DNA from: Candidatus Gastranaerophilales bacterium
GTDB lineage: Bacteria; Cyanobacteriota; Vampirovibrionia; Gastranaerophilales; Gastranaerophilaceae
Reading direction: 5' to 3'
Assembly (NCBI GenBank): GCA_944325155.1
Contig: CALUYY010000001.1
Location: 292,415-356,414, forward strand
DNA length: 64,000 bases
The notes under the pieces are model-generated. The model was not told where the DNA came from. It did not search any database and worked only from the letters and a program-made list of their open reading frames with translations. This document shows, piece by piece, positions 53,991-63,923 of this stretch. The number at the start of each line of letters is the position of its first letter. Positions within the stretch are counted from its first letter, which is position 1. The position numbers and the translations under genes were made by a program.

Positions 53991-55625
53991 ATGGCAGAAA
54001 AAATTTTAGAGGAAGTTGAATCCCAAAAAATCCCCCAATCAAAACTTGAGATGGCAACAAAATTCCATCAGGAATTTTTGCTTAAATCATCAGGCGAAGA
54101 CCTTATGAATGCAATAAACTGCTACATTGAATCGATTAAGGAAAACCCCGATGAGCCGAGCGCCTATTACCGTCTGGCAGTTTTGATGTATGAAAATAAA
54201 CAAATAGGAATAGACGGCGCCATTGAACAATGCAGAAGAGCTGTACAGCTTGATGAAAACAACCCCGATGCAAGAATGTATTTAGGCTACTTCTTGTCAA
54301 TTAAAGGCAAAAAAGAAGAAGCAAAAGAAGAATTGAAAAAAGCGGTTAAATTAAGCCCCAAAAATAATTCAAGAACAAAATTCATGATGGCATTGGAGCT
54401 TTTAGAAAAAGGAAATATCTTTAACACCGCAAAAGGAATGTATTATATAATTCAGGCTTCAATGACAAGCTTATTTGACAAAGCCGCAATCAGAATGTTT
54501 TTAAGAAGTATCCTGACAGACATTAAATACATCCAATATAATGCAATGGGAAAAATTTTAGAAAAATTCAAATTTGATAAAGACGCATATCAGATTTATT
54601 CAAATGCGCTGGACGAAACAAAAAATGCGCCGGAATTTTATGAAAAAATGGCAAAAATAGCAATTAAAAAACACCGTCCGACGGTTGCTCTTCAATGCTA
54701 TGAAAATGCAAGCAAATTATCAAACAACCACCCCGAAAAATTAATTAACGCAATTGAATTTATGCAGGAAGCTTATCCTGAAAAAATTGATGAATTAATT
54801 GATTACTATAATCTTTTAGTGGTTAAACTCCCCGAATTTTCAAGACCGTATTATGAACTGGGGCATCTTTATCTTAAAAAAGAAGATTATATAAACGCTT
54901 CAAACGCTTTTAGAATGGCATTGGATTATGATAAAGAAAATCCTTTTTACTTAAATTCTCTTGCCTTTACCTATGTTCAGCTCGAACAATATAATACGGC
55001 AATTGAGCTTTATAAAAAAGCAATAGATAAAAACCCCGATAACGAGTGGACATCCGTTGTGGCTCAAGCACTTGCGGCAATTTATTATAAAATCAACAAT
55101 GATTATGAAGCGGCAATTACAGTTTTAGAATACGCACTTACTTTAACCAAAGACAAAGGCCCTATTTATACGCTTTTTGGTGATATATATTTTGACGATA
55201 ATAATATGGATTTATCGATTAAATATTATAATATGGCACTATTGGACGGAATTAAAGACCCTAAAATGTATTCAAGGCTTGCAATGGCATATTGGGAAAA
55301 AAATTCCATACAAGATGCAATAGATTGTTACAACCTTGCAATTGAAACCGATATAAACTATGACATTGCACATAACAACCTTGGCGTTATTTATCTTGAC
55401 AATATAAAAGATTATGAAAGAGCACTATCATGCTTTGTAAATGCGGTTGATCTTAACCCTTCATATATGCTTGCGCATTTTAATTTGGGAAGATGTTACG
55501 CCGAATTAAACAGAAAAGTCGAAGCCGCAACCGAATTCCAAAAAGCAATAGATTTAAACAGAATTCATCCCGAAATTGATGAAGAAATAATACAGGAAAA
55601 ATTATACAAACTCTTTGAAACATGA
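53991..55625 (+). CDS. Tetratricopeptide repeat protein, soluble
   Basis: This 544-residue protein is made of TPR units, for example from YYRLAVLMYENKQIG, YLNSLAFTYVQLEQYN and AHFNLGRCYAELNRK, covering nearly the full length. No signal peptide or membrane segment is present, so it is a cytoplasmic scaffold. Its stop overlaps the next TPR gene by four bases. Confidence 0.88.
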   Translation: MAEKILEEVESQKIPQSKLEMATKFHQEFLLKSSGEDLMNAINCYIESIKENPDEPSAYYRLAVLMYENKQIGIDGAIEQCRRAVQLDENNPDARMYLGYFLSIKGKKEEAKEELKKAVKLSPKNNSRTKFMMALELLEKGNIFNTAKGMYYIIQASMTSLFDKAAIRMFLRSILTDIKYIQYNAMGKILEKFKFDKDAYQIYSNALDETKNAPEFYEKMAKIAIKKHRPTVALQCYENASKLSNNHPEKLINAIEFMQEAYPEKIDELIDYYNLLVVKLPEFSRPYYELGHLYLKKEDYINASNAFRMALDYDKENPFYLNSLAFTYVQLEQYNTAIELYKKAIDKNPDNEWTSVVAQALAAIYYKINNDYEAAITVLEYALTLTKDKGPIYTLFGDIYFDDNNMDLSIKYYNMALLDGIKDPKMYSRLAMAYWEKNSIQDAIDCYNLAIETDINYDIAHNNLGVIYLDNIKDYERALSCFVNAVDLNPSYMLAHFNLGRCYAELNRKVEAATEFQKAIDLNRIHPEIDEEIIQEKLYKLFET

Positions 55626-56722
55626 AGCGATTTTTAAATAAATTTCTTGAATTTTGCAAAAACACAACAGTAAGGGTCATTTCGCTCTTGCTGATTTTGT
55701 GTTTAATAGCGGGATATTTTATCTTTCCCGATTTTTATAAAACACAGTGGCATAAAATTCAAAGCTATTATTATGTATATAAAGGCGATAAAGGCTATAA
55801 ACAAGGAAAGCCCCAGGTTGCAATCAACAATTATGAAAAAGCTCTTCAACTGCACCCCAAACACGTAAAAGCAAGATATAATCTTGCAAACCTTTATGTT
55901 GCCTATGAAGATTACTATTCGGCGCTTGAAAACTATGAAAAAGCGCTTGAATTAAGGCCGAATTTTATGACGGCAAGAATTGATTATGCGATAGTTTTAT
56001 CGGAAGCAACATTTAACTATGATAAAGCAATTAAAGAATACGATACGGCAATCGAAAAAGCGCCTGCGTGGATGTATATACCCTTTATCATAGATAACAA
56101 AAAAACTTATAAATTCAACAAAGGTGTTGCATACTATAACCAGGGGCTTGCCTGGCGCGGAAAATCGCTTTTATACGGCGAAGAACCCTATAAAACAAGA
56201 AAATATTTAATTAATGCCGTTGATTCTTATGAAAAGGCACTAAAAATTTTAAAAGAATACGATGTTTACTATAATCTTGGAATTGCAAACCAATTACTAA
56301 AAAGAAACTATGCGGCGGGAAGAAACTATTGCAAGGCAATCGAAAAAGAACCGATGAACTATGAAGCCCACTATAACCTTGCAATTCTTTTAAAATCAAT
56401 GAAAAAATATTCAATGAGTGCGGAAGAATTTATCAAAGCGGGGCTTTTATTGGACGCCAAAGGCGACAGCAACAAAACAAGATATATTTATGACGTCTTA
56501 AACGAAGTCAGCCAAAAACTTGCTCTTGATAATGAATATGAAGATATGGTTCAAAAATTAAACGATGAAGAAATAAACGGCGGGAAAGTAACCTACATCG
56601 GCGGCAAACTCGTAATCACCGAAGAATTTGACAAAGCAATGTTTAAAAACTTCAAAACCTGTGCAAATAAAGAAATGTTTTTCACTGAAGAAGATATAGA
56701 AACGATAGATGAAATCAACTGA
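55622..56722 (+). CDS. Membrane-anchored tetratricopeptide repeat protein
   Basis: One membrane helix at residues about 18-38 is followed by TPR units (YEKALQLHPKHVKARYNLAN, YEKALELRPNFMTARIDYA). The repeats probably face the periplasm. It is coupled to the TPR gene upstream and to the GGDEF gene downstream (14-base overlap), which suggests a joint sensory or assembly role. Confidence 0.85.
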   Translation: MKRFLNKFLEFCKNTTVRVISLLLILCLIAGYFIFPDFYKTQWHKIQSYYYVYKGDKGYKQGKPQVAINNYEKALQLHPKHVKARYNLANLYVAYEDYYSALENYEKALELRPNFMTARIDYAIVLSEATFNYDKAIKEYDTAIEKAPAWMYIPFIIDNKKTYKFNKGVAYYNQGLAWRGKSLLYGEEPYKTRKYLINAVDSYEKALKILKEYDVYYNLGIANQLLKRNYAAGRNYCKAIEKEPMNYEAHYNLAILLKSMKKYSMSAEEFIKAGLLLDAKGDSNKTRYIYDVLNEVSQKLALDNEYEDMVQKLNDEEINGGKVTYIGGKLVITEEFDKAMFKNFKTCANKEMFFTEEDIETIDEIN

Positions 56723-58100
56723 ATTAAAAAATGATTTTTTATACAAATTGATGTCTGAAATGACATCTGTTTTTGAAAGCTCAAAAGATTCAAACGAGCT
56801 TATTCTGGGCTTAAAACAGGTTTTTAAAACATTTGGCGAAATTAAAGATTTAAAAATTTATGTTTATGATAAATACACAAATTCTCTTAAAAATTTCGCA
56901 AAAATGTGGGAAAATCTGCCCGACACAAAAGAAACAAAAGAATTAAGCGAAAAATACGAAAAAATAATAAAAGAAAATAAAGAATACATAAAAGAAAAAG
57001 AAGCAGTCTTTTTCCCCGTATACAAACAGCAAAAAATTAACGGAATCGTAAAAATTGAAGGAATATTGGATAAAAACATTACCGATAATTTTATGCCCCT
57101 TATAATAAGGCAATTATCGCTTGCCATTGTTCATCTTAAATATTTTGAAAAAGTTAAAAACAACGCAAAATTCTATGAAACGGTAAGAAACATTGCAAAA
57201 ATAACCGAAACACAATATGACTTAAGCTATATTCTTCCGATTATGGGCGAGATGATAGACAGCTTTATAAGAGAACATTTGATTTATATCTTCTTAAAAA
57301 ACAAAAATAAAAAAGAATATAAGCTTATCTGGCCCAACAAATGTCTGATAAATAACATAAACGAATATCTAAACGAAATTAAAGACGGTTCTTATCTTAT
57401 AAAAGACGAAGGCAAAACCTGTATATTTCCTTTAACGGAAGAAGAAAAAATAACGGGTGCAATTGTTGCATATAATCCTTTGGATATTTTAAACAAAAAT
57501 GAAATTGATTATCTTGAACAATTAACCGCACAGGCCTCAATCACGGTAAATAAAGCAAAAGAATATATGAAGGTCTTAAAAAATGCAACGCTTGATGCGC
57601 TGACGGGGCTGTACAACAGACACCAGTTCCACGAAAGACTAAATCAGGAAATCTCTAACGCAAAAAGGCAAAAAACAAACCTTTGCTGCATTATGACAGA
57701 CATTGACTTTTTTAAATCCGTAAACGACACCTATGGGCATGCAATAGGCGATCTTGTTTTAAAAACAACGGCAAAAACAATCAAAAAAGAATTAAGACAA
57801 TATGACACAGCCTCCCGCTACGGAGGTGAAGAATTTGCAATTCTTCTTCCCAATACCCCGCTTGAAGAAGCAAAAAAAGTTGCAATGAGATTAAGAGAAA
57901 AAATTGAAAAGAAAAAAATTAATATATCGGAATATAAAATAAAAGATATAAAAGAAATTTCCGTTACAATTTCAATCGGCGTATCCGAATTTGACCCCAA
58001 AATGATGAAAGACCCCGAAGAGCTTTATCAAAAGGCGGACAAAGGGCTTTATATAGCAAAAGAAAGCGGAAGAAACAAAGTTATTGTTTTGGAAAATTAA
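56709..58100 (+). CDS. GAF-like sensor diguanylate cyclase
   Basis: This 463-residue protein has two GAF-like parts (about 10-145 and 150-290) and a GGDEF domain starting at LDALTGLYNRHQFHERL. The active-site motif is GGEEF (372-376) and the inhibitory site RQYD lies five residues before it, so it is likely an active enzyme making cyclic di-GMP with product inhibition. No EIL/EAL domain is present. It is last in the TPR operon. Confidence 0.92.
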   Translation: MKSTELKNDFLYKLMSEMTSVFESSKDSNELILGLKQVFKTFGEIKDLKIYVYDKYTNSLKNFAKMWENLPDTKETKELSEKYEKIIKENKEYIKEKEAVFFPVYKQQKINGIVKIEGILDKNITDNFMPLIIRQLSLAIVHLKYFEKVKNNAKFYETVRNIAKITETQYDLSYILPIMGEMIDSFIREHLIYIFLKNKNKKEYKLIWPNKCLINNINEYLNEIKDGSYLIKDEGKTCIFPLTEEEKITGAIVAYNPLDILNKNEIDYLEQLTAQASITVNKAKEYMKVLKNATLDALTGLYNRHQFHERLNQEISNAKRQKTNLCCIMTDIDFFKSVNDTYGHAIGDLVLKTTAKTIKKELRQYDTASRYGGEEFAILLPNTPLEEAKKVAMRLREKIEKKKINISEYKIKDIKEISVTISIGVSEFDPKMMKDPEELYQKADKGLYIAKESGRNKVIVLEN

Positions 58101-58194
58101 AAGTAAATTTTAATTAAGAGTCATGACGAATAAATAACAAATAAAAATATTTATGCGCTTTAATATGGTATAGAAGGATAATGCGCATTAAATA

Positions 58195-60495
58195 ATGAGA
58201 GTTTCTTCAATAAGCCCGTATAATGTTATAAATTACGGCACAATTAAAAAAGACACAAACAAAAATGAAGCTGCCGCAGCTTTTGGTGTGCAAAATAATC
58301 AAAATTTGAATTTATATACATCTAATCCCTTCTCAAGGGATTATTTTTTAGGCGCATATAATCTGTCTTTTAAAGGATATGTCTGTTCGCCGGATGATTT
58401 TAAAATTAAACACGCCTTCGGCATAGAATGCCCCTGCTGCGGCAATGTAATGCTTACCAAAAAACAATCAAACGCATTTGCAAAAAGAATTGAAAACGCA
58501 ACGGGATTTGACCTTCAAAGAGAGCTTACAAAATATTACGGCAATTTCAGGCAAAACGAGCGTGAAATAGCCGATATTTTAATTGAAAGAAGCAAATCAA
58601 ACCCTGATGCCGACTTATCCGAACTTGTTGAACTTGAAGCACAAAACAGACTTCAATACCTTGAAACGGCGCAAATCGGGATAATCGGCGAAATGCACAC
58701 CATGGCGGATGAATTATCGGAAGATAAAAAAAATGAGGTTCAGGGGATTTTATCAAGCGAACAAGATTTAATCGAAAATTCCGATGATTTTAAATATTTT
58801 AAAAGAAAAGCATTTATTCAAAGAATAGACAGAGCAAGGCAAACCGCAAAAAGAAAAACCGATGCAAAAATAATGGAAGAAATGCTTAAAAAAGCCGAAA
58901 GAATGCCCGATTCCGGAAGCAGCAAAGACGCTTTCTTCGTTAAATACGCAAGAAGAAAAAATGAAGATATAGCAAGAAGGCTTGTTTCTCCGTCAATTGC
59001 AACAACGGAACATGTTAAGCCGCAATCCAAAAACGGAAAAAATTCAACCAGCAACTATATTCCCTTATGTGCAAAATGCAACTCCGAAAGAGGAAATATG
59101 CCCTATAACGACTGGTTTAAAATTCACCCTGAAATGCCTTCCAATCTTCAAAAATTTGTTAATACCATTTATGAAATGATACAAAATCAGGAGTTTTTAG
59201 GCTGGGAATTTTACGATACCTATGTTGACGATGTTATTTATGCGGTTCAGCAGGAAACGGGCGGCAAACTGACATTAAAAAACCCGACCTATGAAGAAAC
59301 AAAACCCGAGTCTGAAGAAACAAAAGAAGAACCGCTTCCCGAAAAGAAACCATTAACGCTTGATGAACAAAGGGATATTTGGCTAAATGAATATGAAACA
59401 AGGCTGCATAAAATTGAAGAATTAAGAGAATTAAGAAGCAGATTATTTGCCGATGAAGAATTTCAAAACATAAGAAACTATTGTGCAAATAAAGAAAGAA
59501 TTCAATCAACAAAACAGGAAAGAAACGCACAGCACAGAAGCTATATGGATGCCCAATCCAGAGTTCGAAGCGCTAAAAAAGCAATTATAAAAGCGGAAAA
59601 AGACCAAGAAACAGATACTGATACGCAATTAAAAACAAACGGTTCTAAAAAGACGGGCAAAGACCAAAGAACACAAACCGATACCGCCGAATTGAAAAAA
59701 AGATTAAAAGAAGCCCAAATTCAGCTTGCGGAAGAAAAAGAAAAATACAACAATTTAACAAACAAATTAAACGCCCTTCAGGCGATTGAAAGTGAAATCT
59801 TGGAAAAAGTTACGACTCCCGATGATATTTCAAACCAAATTCAAAGAATAAAAATAAGAAGAGAACAAATTGTCGGCGAATTAAGAATAGTAGATGATAA
59901 ATTGCCCGCAGACACGGCAACGGTAAAAGATGTCGGACACCTGATACAGATAGGGTCAAGAAACTCTAAATCAATTCAAAAACTGCAAAACGAAAACAGA
60001 GAAATTGAATCTTCAACCGATATGGAAAGTCCTGAAAGTATACGGGCCGTTGAAGAATATGAAGAACTTTCAAGAAAACTTCAAATGATAAAAACGGCGG
60101 ATATAAGAGCATTCAGAAGAGCGTTTGATTTTGAACAAACTTATCCTGATTTTATTCTTGATATTGCAAGAAAAAATATCAGTTCCCAAATTCAATCCCT
60201 TTTGGACAAAAAACCTGCCGCAAGACACCGCAAAAATTCGGATACAATTGCGCAATACGAGCAAAAAGCAGGAAATATAGCAAGAAAAATCGAACTTCAA
60301 AAAGAATACAACGACATTGAGCGGCAACTTGATGAACTTCAAAAAAGAAAAGCGGCAATCGTCAAAAAATTCAATAATATAAACATTGAAGATACGATAA
60401 ATTCACTTCAGCAGGAAGCAGATAAAATTTTAACAAAATATTCGGAAAGTTTTGAAACTTACGGATTTGAATATAACGGAAACGGGCAAAATTAA
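58195..60495 (+). CDS. Large HNH-domain protein with coiled coils
   Basis: This 766-residue protein has the lineage-typical N-terminal motif NLSFKGY (56-62), a CPCC pair (79-82), and an HNH centre with EHVKPQS (Glu272-His273), Asn and CAKC (292-295). The two CxxC pairs would hold a structural zinc. Residues about 370-760 are mostly long coiled coil rich in Glu, Lys and Arg. It looks like a nuclease, but no phage, restriction or toxin-immunity partner is adjacent. Its stop overlaps the next, convergent gene by four bases. Confidence 0.75.
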   Translation: MRVSSISPYNVINYGTIKKDTNKNEAAAAFGVQNNQNLNLYTSNPFSRDYFLGAYNLSFKGYVCSPDDFKIKHAFGIECPCCGNVMLTKKQSNAFAKRIENATGFDLQRELTKYYGNFRQNEREIADILIERSKSNPDADLSELVELEAQNRLQYLETAQIGIIGEMHTMADELSEDKKNEVQGILSSEQDLIENSDDFKYFKRKAFIQRIDRARQTAKRKTDAKIMEEMLKKAERMPDSGSSKDAFFVKYARRKNEDIARRLVSPSIATTEHVKPQSKNGKNSTSNYIPLCAKCNSERGNMPYNDWFKIHPEMPSNLQKFVNTIYEMIQNQEFLGWEFYDTYVDDVIYAVQQETGGKLTLKNPTYEETKPESEETKEEPLPEKKPLTLDEQRDIWLNEYETRLHKIEELRELRSRLFADEEFQNIRNYCANKERIQSTKQERNAQHRSYMDAQSRVRSAKKAIIKAEKDQETDTDTQLKTNGSKKTGKDQRTQTDTAELKKRLKEAQIQLAEEKEKYNNLTNKLNALQAIESEILEKVTTPDDISNQIQRIKIRREQIVGELRIVDDKLPADTATVKDVGHLIQIGSRNSKSIQKLQNENREIESSTDMESPESIRAVEEYEELSRKLQMIKTADIRAFRRAFDFEQTYPDFILDIARKNISSQIQSLLDKKPAARHRKNSDTIAQYEQKAGNIARKIELQKEYNDIERQLDELQKRKAAIVKKFNNINIEDTINSLQQEADKILTKYSESFETYGFEYNGNGQN

Positions 60496-60785
60496 CATTC
60501 AAAAGTTAAATTCGGCGCATCTTCATATTCAAATTCATCATCCGCATTGATATCATCCAACGGATAATCTTCGCTAAAGACATTATGCATCATTGCTTCA
60601 TATGAAAAAGGAGTTTCTTTATTCTCGTCCTGAGCCATTACGGGAATACCCTGAAGATAAGAATTTCCCAAAGTCCCGAACACCGATGTTATATCGCTTG
60701 TACATTCTTTAAGTCCGTCTGTCGGATATCCGACTGCAAAAGGCGATTGTTCCTGTGCTAAATTACCTAATTGAAAATCGGGCAT
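60492..60785 (-). CDS. Hypothetical 97-residue acidic protein
   Basis: This small acidic protein has Pro- and Gly-rich stretches, one Cys in the middle and a C-terminal Cys. No signal peptide or known domain is visible. AGGAG precedes the ATG at good spacing. It converges on the HNH gene. Confidence 0.6.
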   Translation of the reverse strand: MPDFQLGNLAQEQSPFAVGYPTDGLKECTSDITSVFGTLGNSYLQGIPVMAQDENKETPFSYEAMMHNVFSEDYPLDDINADDEFEYEDAPNLTFEC

Positions 60786-60874
60786 AAAATTCTCCTCTTA
60801 AAAAATTTCCTCTTATTATATAAAAGTTATTTTTAAGAAAAAAATTGCCTTCTTAATTGAACAAGGTTTTGAAT

Positions 60875-61189
60875 TTATACCCCGATAGATAAAATCTCAC
60901 CGGTTTTATCCGCTTCAAGACAAACTTTGGGAATTATCCGGATAAAATCTTCTCCGACGGGTTCTTCCAAAAGCTCATCTTTATCCTGTTTTGAATGAAA
61001 ATTTGAAATTTGTCTTACTTTACCGTTGTCATCAATAAAAGAAACGGAATTATGATAACCGTTATCGGATTCAAATGAGTCAAAACCCAAAATATTTGAT
61101 GTATTTACAATCGGATAAAAGTTTTTATCGGACGTCTTGTGAATTTTTACAAACCCCTTAAAAGAAGGCTGAACAGAAAAAATTTTCAT
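60875..61189 (-). CDS. SFKG-motif small protein, paralogue A
   Basis: This 104-residue protein starts MKIFSVQPSFKGFVKI and shares with its neighbour at 61253 the order PSFKGFxxI, VNTSNxLxF, NSVxxxxxxGxxxxxSxFH and a C-terminal ADxTGEIxxI. The pair arose by duplication. No enzyme motif or membrane segment is visible; the fold looks all-beta. Confidence 0.65.
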   Translation of the reverse strand: MKIFSVQPSFKGFVKIHKTSDKNFYPIVNTSNILGFDSFESDNGYHNSVSFIDDNGKVRQISNFHSKQDKDELLEEPVGEDFIRIIPKVCLEADKTGEILSIGV

Positions 61190-61252
61190 AAAAAAGATAC
61201 CTCGCTAAATATTACATATTATTTAACGACGGTAAAAATTTTTATTTACCCG

Positions 61253-61555
61253 CTATATTATAATATTCACAATTTCGCCTGTCGTATCGGCCTTGTGGCA
61301 AATACGGGCAAAAGACCTTTCAAAGTCATATCCTCTCTTTTGAATGCCGTCATATTCGGGATGGAACGATGAAACGGTTTTAATATTGCCGTCAGTACCC
61401 GCATAAGTAACGGAATTAAAAAAACTCTCATCCGTTTTTGAAACACTTGAATTGAAGTCTAAAACATTTGATGTGTTTACAAGTTCGGGGTCGTTGCTAT
61501 CCGCAAAAATTCTTATAAAGCCTTTAAATGACGGCGAAACAGGGTTAATTTGCAT
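61253..61555 (-). CDS. SFKG-motif small protein, paralogue B
   Basis: This 100-residue protein starts MQINPVSPSFKGFIRI and is the tandem paralogue of the gene at 60875 by the shared motifs listed there. AAAGGA precedes the ATG. I know no function for this family. Confidence 0.65.
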   Translation of the reverse strand: MQINPVSPSFKGFIRIFADSNDPELVNTSNVLDFNSSVSKTDESFFNSVTYAGTDGNIKTVSSFHPEYDGIQKRGYDFERSFARICHKADTTGEIVNIII

Positions 61556-61742
61556 AATAAATATCCTTTCTGATGTGAGGCAATATAAATATAATTAACT
61601 CATATAAAGATTTATTTTAAATATACCGGCAGCTTTTTATGTAACAAAATGTTACCGTTTTTTTAATATTTGAAATTTGAAAAACAAAAAAATTTTAATT
61701 AGTATATAAGAACTATATAAAAGATATATACGAGGATTAAAA

Positions 61743-62282
61743 ATGGAAGCAATTTTAAGCAAAGTTATTCAAGGCGTTGCAATGAATGTAATCGGAAATG
61801 TTGTAGAGAACGCTCTTAACCCCGATGACAAGAATGTGCAGGAACAAAACGACAATGACAGATTTGAAACACTGTTCAGCGTAGACGGCGAAGAAGAAAA
61901 AGAAGAAAATACAAACCCTTTTGCAAAAGATTATGACTCCGGCGAAGTTTACGGTATGGCGGGACAATTTGTCGGCTATATGGCGGCAGGACCCATAGGC
62001 GGTTTACTGGGCGGCTTATTGGGACCGATTTTGGGCAGCGCAATGGATGATATAAAAAGTCAAATTTTTGGCGGTCTGCCGGGATACGATCAGGCACAAG
62101 AAGTTATGAATAATATTTCAGGCGGCTTGGTTACAACTCTTATGAGTTCAAAAGGCTTGAGCGCAAATAATAATATTGATATTGCAGACATTTTATCAAA
62201 TGAAGAAATTATGCAAACTCTTATAAATGAAGATACAATTTCAGCGTTCTTTAATAATCAGCAAAATGCACTTGTAGCTTAA
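61743..62282 (+). CDS. Glycine-zipper protein
   Basis: This 179-residue protein has an acidic N-terminal region and a central glycine-zipper hydrophobic helix pair (AAGPIGGLLGGLLGPILGSA, residues about 80-100). Such segments insert in or perforate membranes. No signal peptide is visible. GAGG precedes the ATG. A bacteriocin or membrane-active role is possible, but no immunity or export gene is adjacent. Confidence 0.65.
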   Translation: MEAILSKVIQGVAMNVIGNVVENALNPDDKNVQEQNDNDRFETLFSVDGEEEKEENTNPFAKDYDSGEVYGMAGQFVGYMAAGPIGGLLGGLLGPILGSAMDDIKSQIFGGLPGYDQAQEVMNNISGGLVTTLMSSKGLSANNNIDIADILSNEEIMQTLINEDTISAFFNNQQNALVA

Positions 62283-62301
62283 AATAAATTTTATATAATA
62301 A

Positions 62302-62329
62302 AAAAGCGGAGAAAATTTCTCCGCTTTTT
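62302..62329. terminator. Bidirectional terminator
   Basis: GCGGAG/CTCCGC stem extended by A/T pairs and flanked by A and T runs, between the glycine-zipper gene and the convergent 56-residue gene. Confidence 0.8.
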
Positions 62330-62335
62330 ATTTTG

Positions 62336-62506
62336 TTATATGCCAGCCTTTTTATTTTCTAATTTCTTCTTTTCGTGCCGTTTAACTTCTTTTTCTCTTT
62401 CGTTATAATCTTCTTCGGTTAAACAATAACCGGCGCCGTTTCCTTCAATCCAAAGGATTTCTTCATTTTCTTCTTTTTTATTTTTAACAACTTCATCATT
62501 TTTCAT
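62336..62506 (-). CDS. Small 56-residue charged protein
   Basis: This short gene has a clear AGGAG seven bases before its ATG at 62506. The product starts MKNDEVVKNKKEENEE, contains WIEGNGAGYCLTEEDYNERE, and ends in a Lys-rich tail. It is strongly charged and probably cytoplasmic. The ribosome site and downstream terminator support that it is real; no family is recognised. Confidence 0.5.
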   Translation of the reverse strand: MKNDEVVKNKKEENEEILWIEGNGAGYCLTEEDYNEREKEVKRHEKKKLENKKAGI

Positions 62507-62557
62507 ATTTAATATCTCCTGATTAAAATTATTATAGTCGAAATTATCCGAATTTTG

Positions 62558-63415
62558 TTATTTTTTCAAAAATAAATTTAAAATAACAACAGGTATAATT
62601 TTAATAATATTTAAAATATTAGCCCCCATAATCATAGGATTGAAATCCTCTTGAATATCGGTTATAATGTTATCAGACGGTTTCAAAGTCTCCATAGCAA
62701 TTGAAGCTATGATGTTGTTTGAAATCGTTTTATTTTTGTCTAATCGCTCATATAGCAAGTTGTTTTTAAATACCTCTCTATATGGAAAATCAGGGTCCTT
62801 ACCATAAACACTGGGGATTAAATTAACATCTATTTTCCCGTGTTCAGGTTTTACGACTGCAATTAAAGGCTTTTTAATCCCATTTTCTTCTTCATAATCA
62901 TCAAGTACCCCAACGTATGAACCGGGCACGGTTGAAGATTTAAAAATATACAAAGGGTCATCTATTAAATCAGGCAAATTGCGCATTGTTTCTTCTGAAA
63001 CATTATGTTTATCTGTCGTTGCTTTATCGTAAGTTTTAACAGACATAAACATTTCGGCATCTTGTAAGCCTGCTTTTAACCAAGGGGCAGACGGGTGTTC
63101 AACAACTTTTATTCTATCTGCACTTTTTAACTCCCCTTTTAAAATTCTGTCAATTTCTGCATTGTAATTTTCTTTTGTCCATCTGCCTTTTTTATCTTGT
63201 TTCTGGTTAGGGTCAAAGTTTTGTACTACCGTCTTTGAATTAAAAACAATATTCGCGCGCTCATAGCGCGGGTTATTCACGATTGCAAGGTGGGTAAATA
63301 CGCCGTCCAAGAACTCAATATCATACGGGATATTGTTTTCCGTTCCGCCTGCATCGTCTGCAAGTTTCACATCATAAGAACAGGAAACACTCCAGCCTTT
63401 ATCTGTTATAAGGTT
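62558..63415 (-). pseudogene. 5'-broken phage protein with DUF2213 C-terminal part
   Basis: The open frame runs from an in-frame stop at 63416 down to 62558 with no credible start codon; a GTG at 63370 has no ribosome site. Its first residues (GWSVSCSYDVKLADDAGG and LDGVFTHLAIVNNPRYERAN) match the end of phage DUF2213 prohead-type proteins. About 150 residues follow (WLKAGLQDAEMFMSVKTY, YKVEH-like and PLIAVVKPEHGKIDVNLIPS) that resemble MuF C-terminal-type domains, then a hydrophobic tail (ILNIIKIIPVVILNLFL). The N-terminal half of the gene is missing. Confidence 0.6.
62569..62670 (-). repeat. Direct repeat of a gene 3' end, copy A
   Basis: About 100 bases covering the hydrophobic C-terminal tail of the broken phage gene. 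They recur, slightly diverged, exactly 850 bases away at 63419-63520. Confidence 0.8.
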
Positions 63416-63418
63416 TTA

Positions 63419-63520
63419 AAAATAAATTCAAAACAGCAACAGGTATAATTTTAATAATATTTAAAATATTAGCCCCCATAATCATAGGGTTGAAACCCGA
63501 TTAAATATAGGTTATAATGA
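63419..63520 (-). repeat. Direct repeat of a gene 3' end, copy B
   Basis: Partner of 62569-62670. In frame it reads SGFNPMIMGANILNIIKI before running into a different stop, and it is preceded by a nonsense codon, so it is the tail of a lost second gene copy. Confidence 0.8.
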
Positions 63521-63806
63521 AATGTCGGCATTGTACAGAGGGTTGTTACTGTTAACAAAAGTCCTAGTATTGTCGGCTATAAGCCTCACTATTTAGAAGC
63601 GAGCTGTTGTCATTATTGACATCTTTGGCGATTGCTGAATAGTCGGGCTTATCAATTGCTGATATATTCAGGGCGTTGCGGGTTAAAATCCGTGAAAGTG
63701 CAGGAATTATCAGCATTATCCAAAATATCCGTCTTAGTGAGCATGATGTGATTTATCATCTGCGTATCACGGGCGGATATTTTATTGCAAATAATTGTAA
63801 AATAAC

Positions 63807-63883
63807 ATCTTCAAGGGGAGCGACTACCTGACCGAATTGTCAAGCGGAAATGAAGGCAATAAAAAAGATGACTGATAAAAAAC
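63807..63883 (+). repeat. 77-base direct repeat, copy 1
   Basis: Identical to 63924-64000; the period is 117 bases. It encodes on the plus strand the end of an unknown protein (IFKGSDYLTELSSGNEG and stop). Confidence 0.9.
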
Positions 63884-63923
63884 CAATCATCATTTATTAA
63901 AATTAGAATCAGAAAGCTATGTT

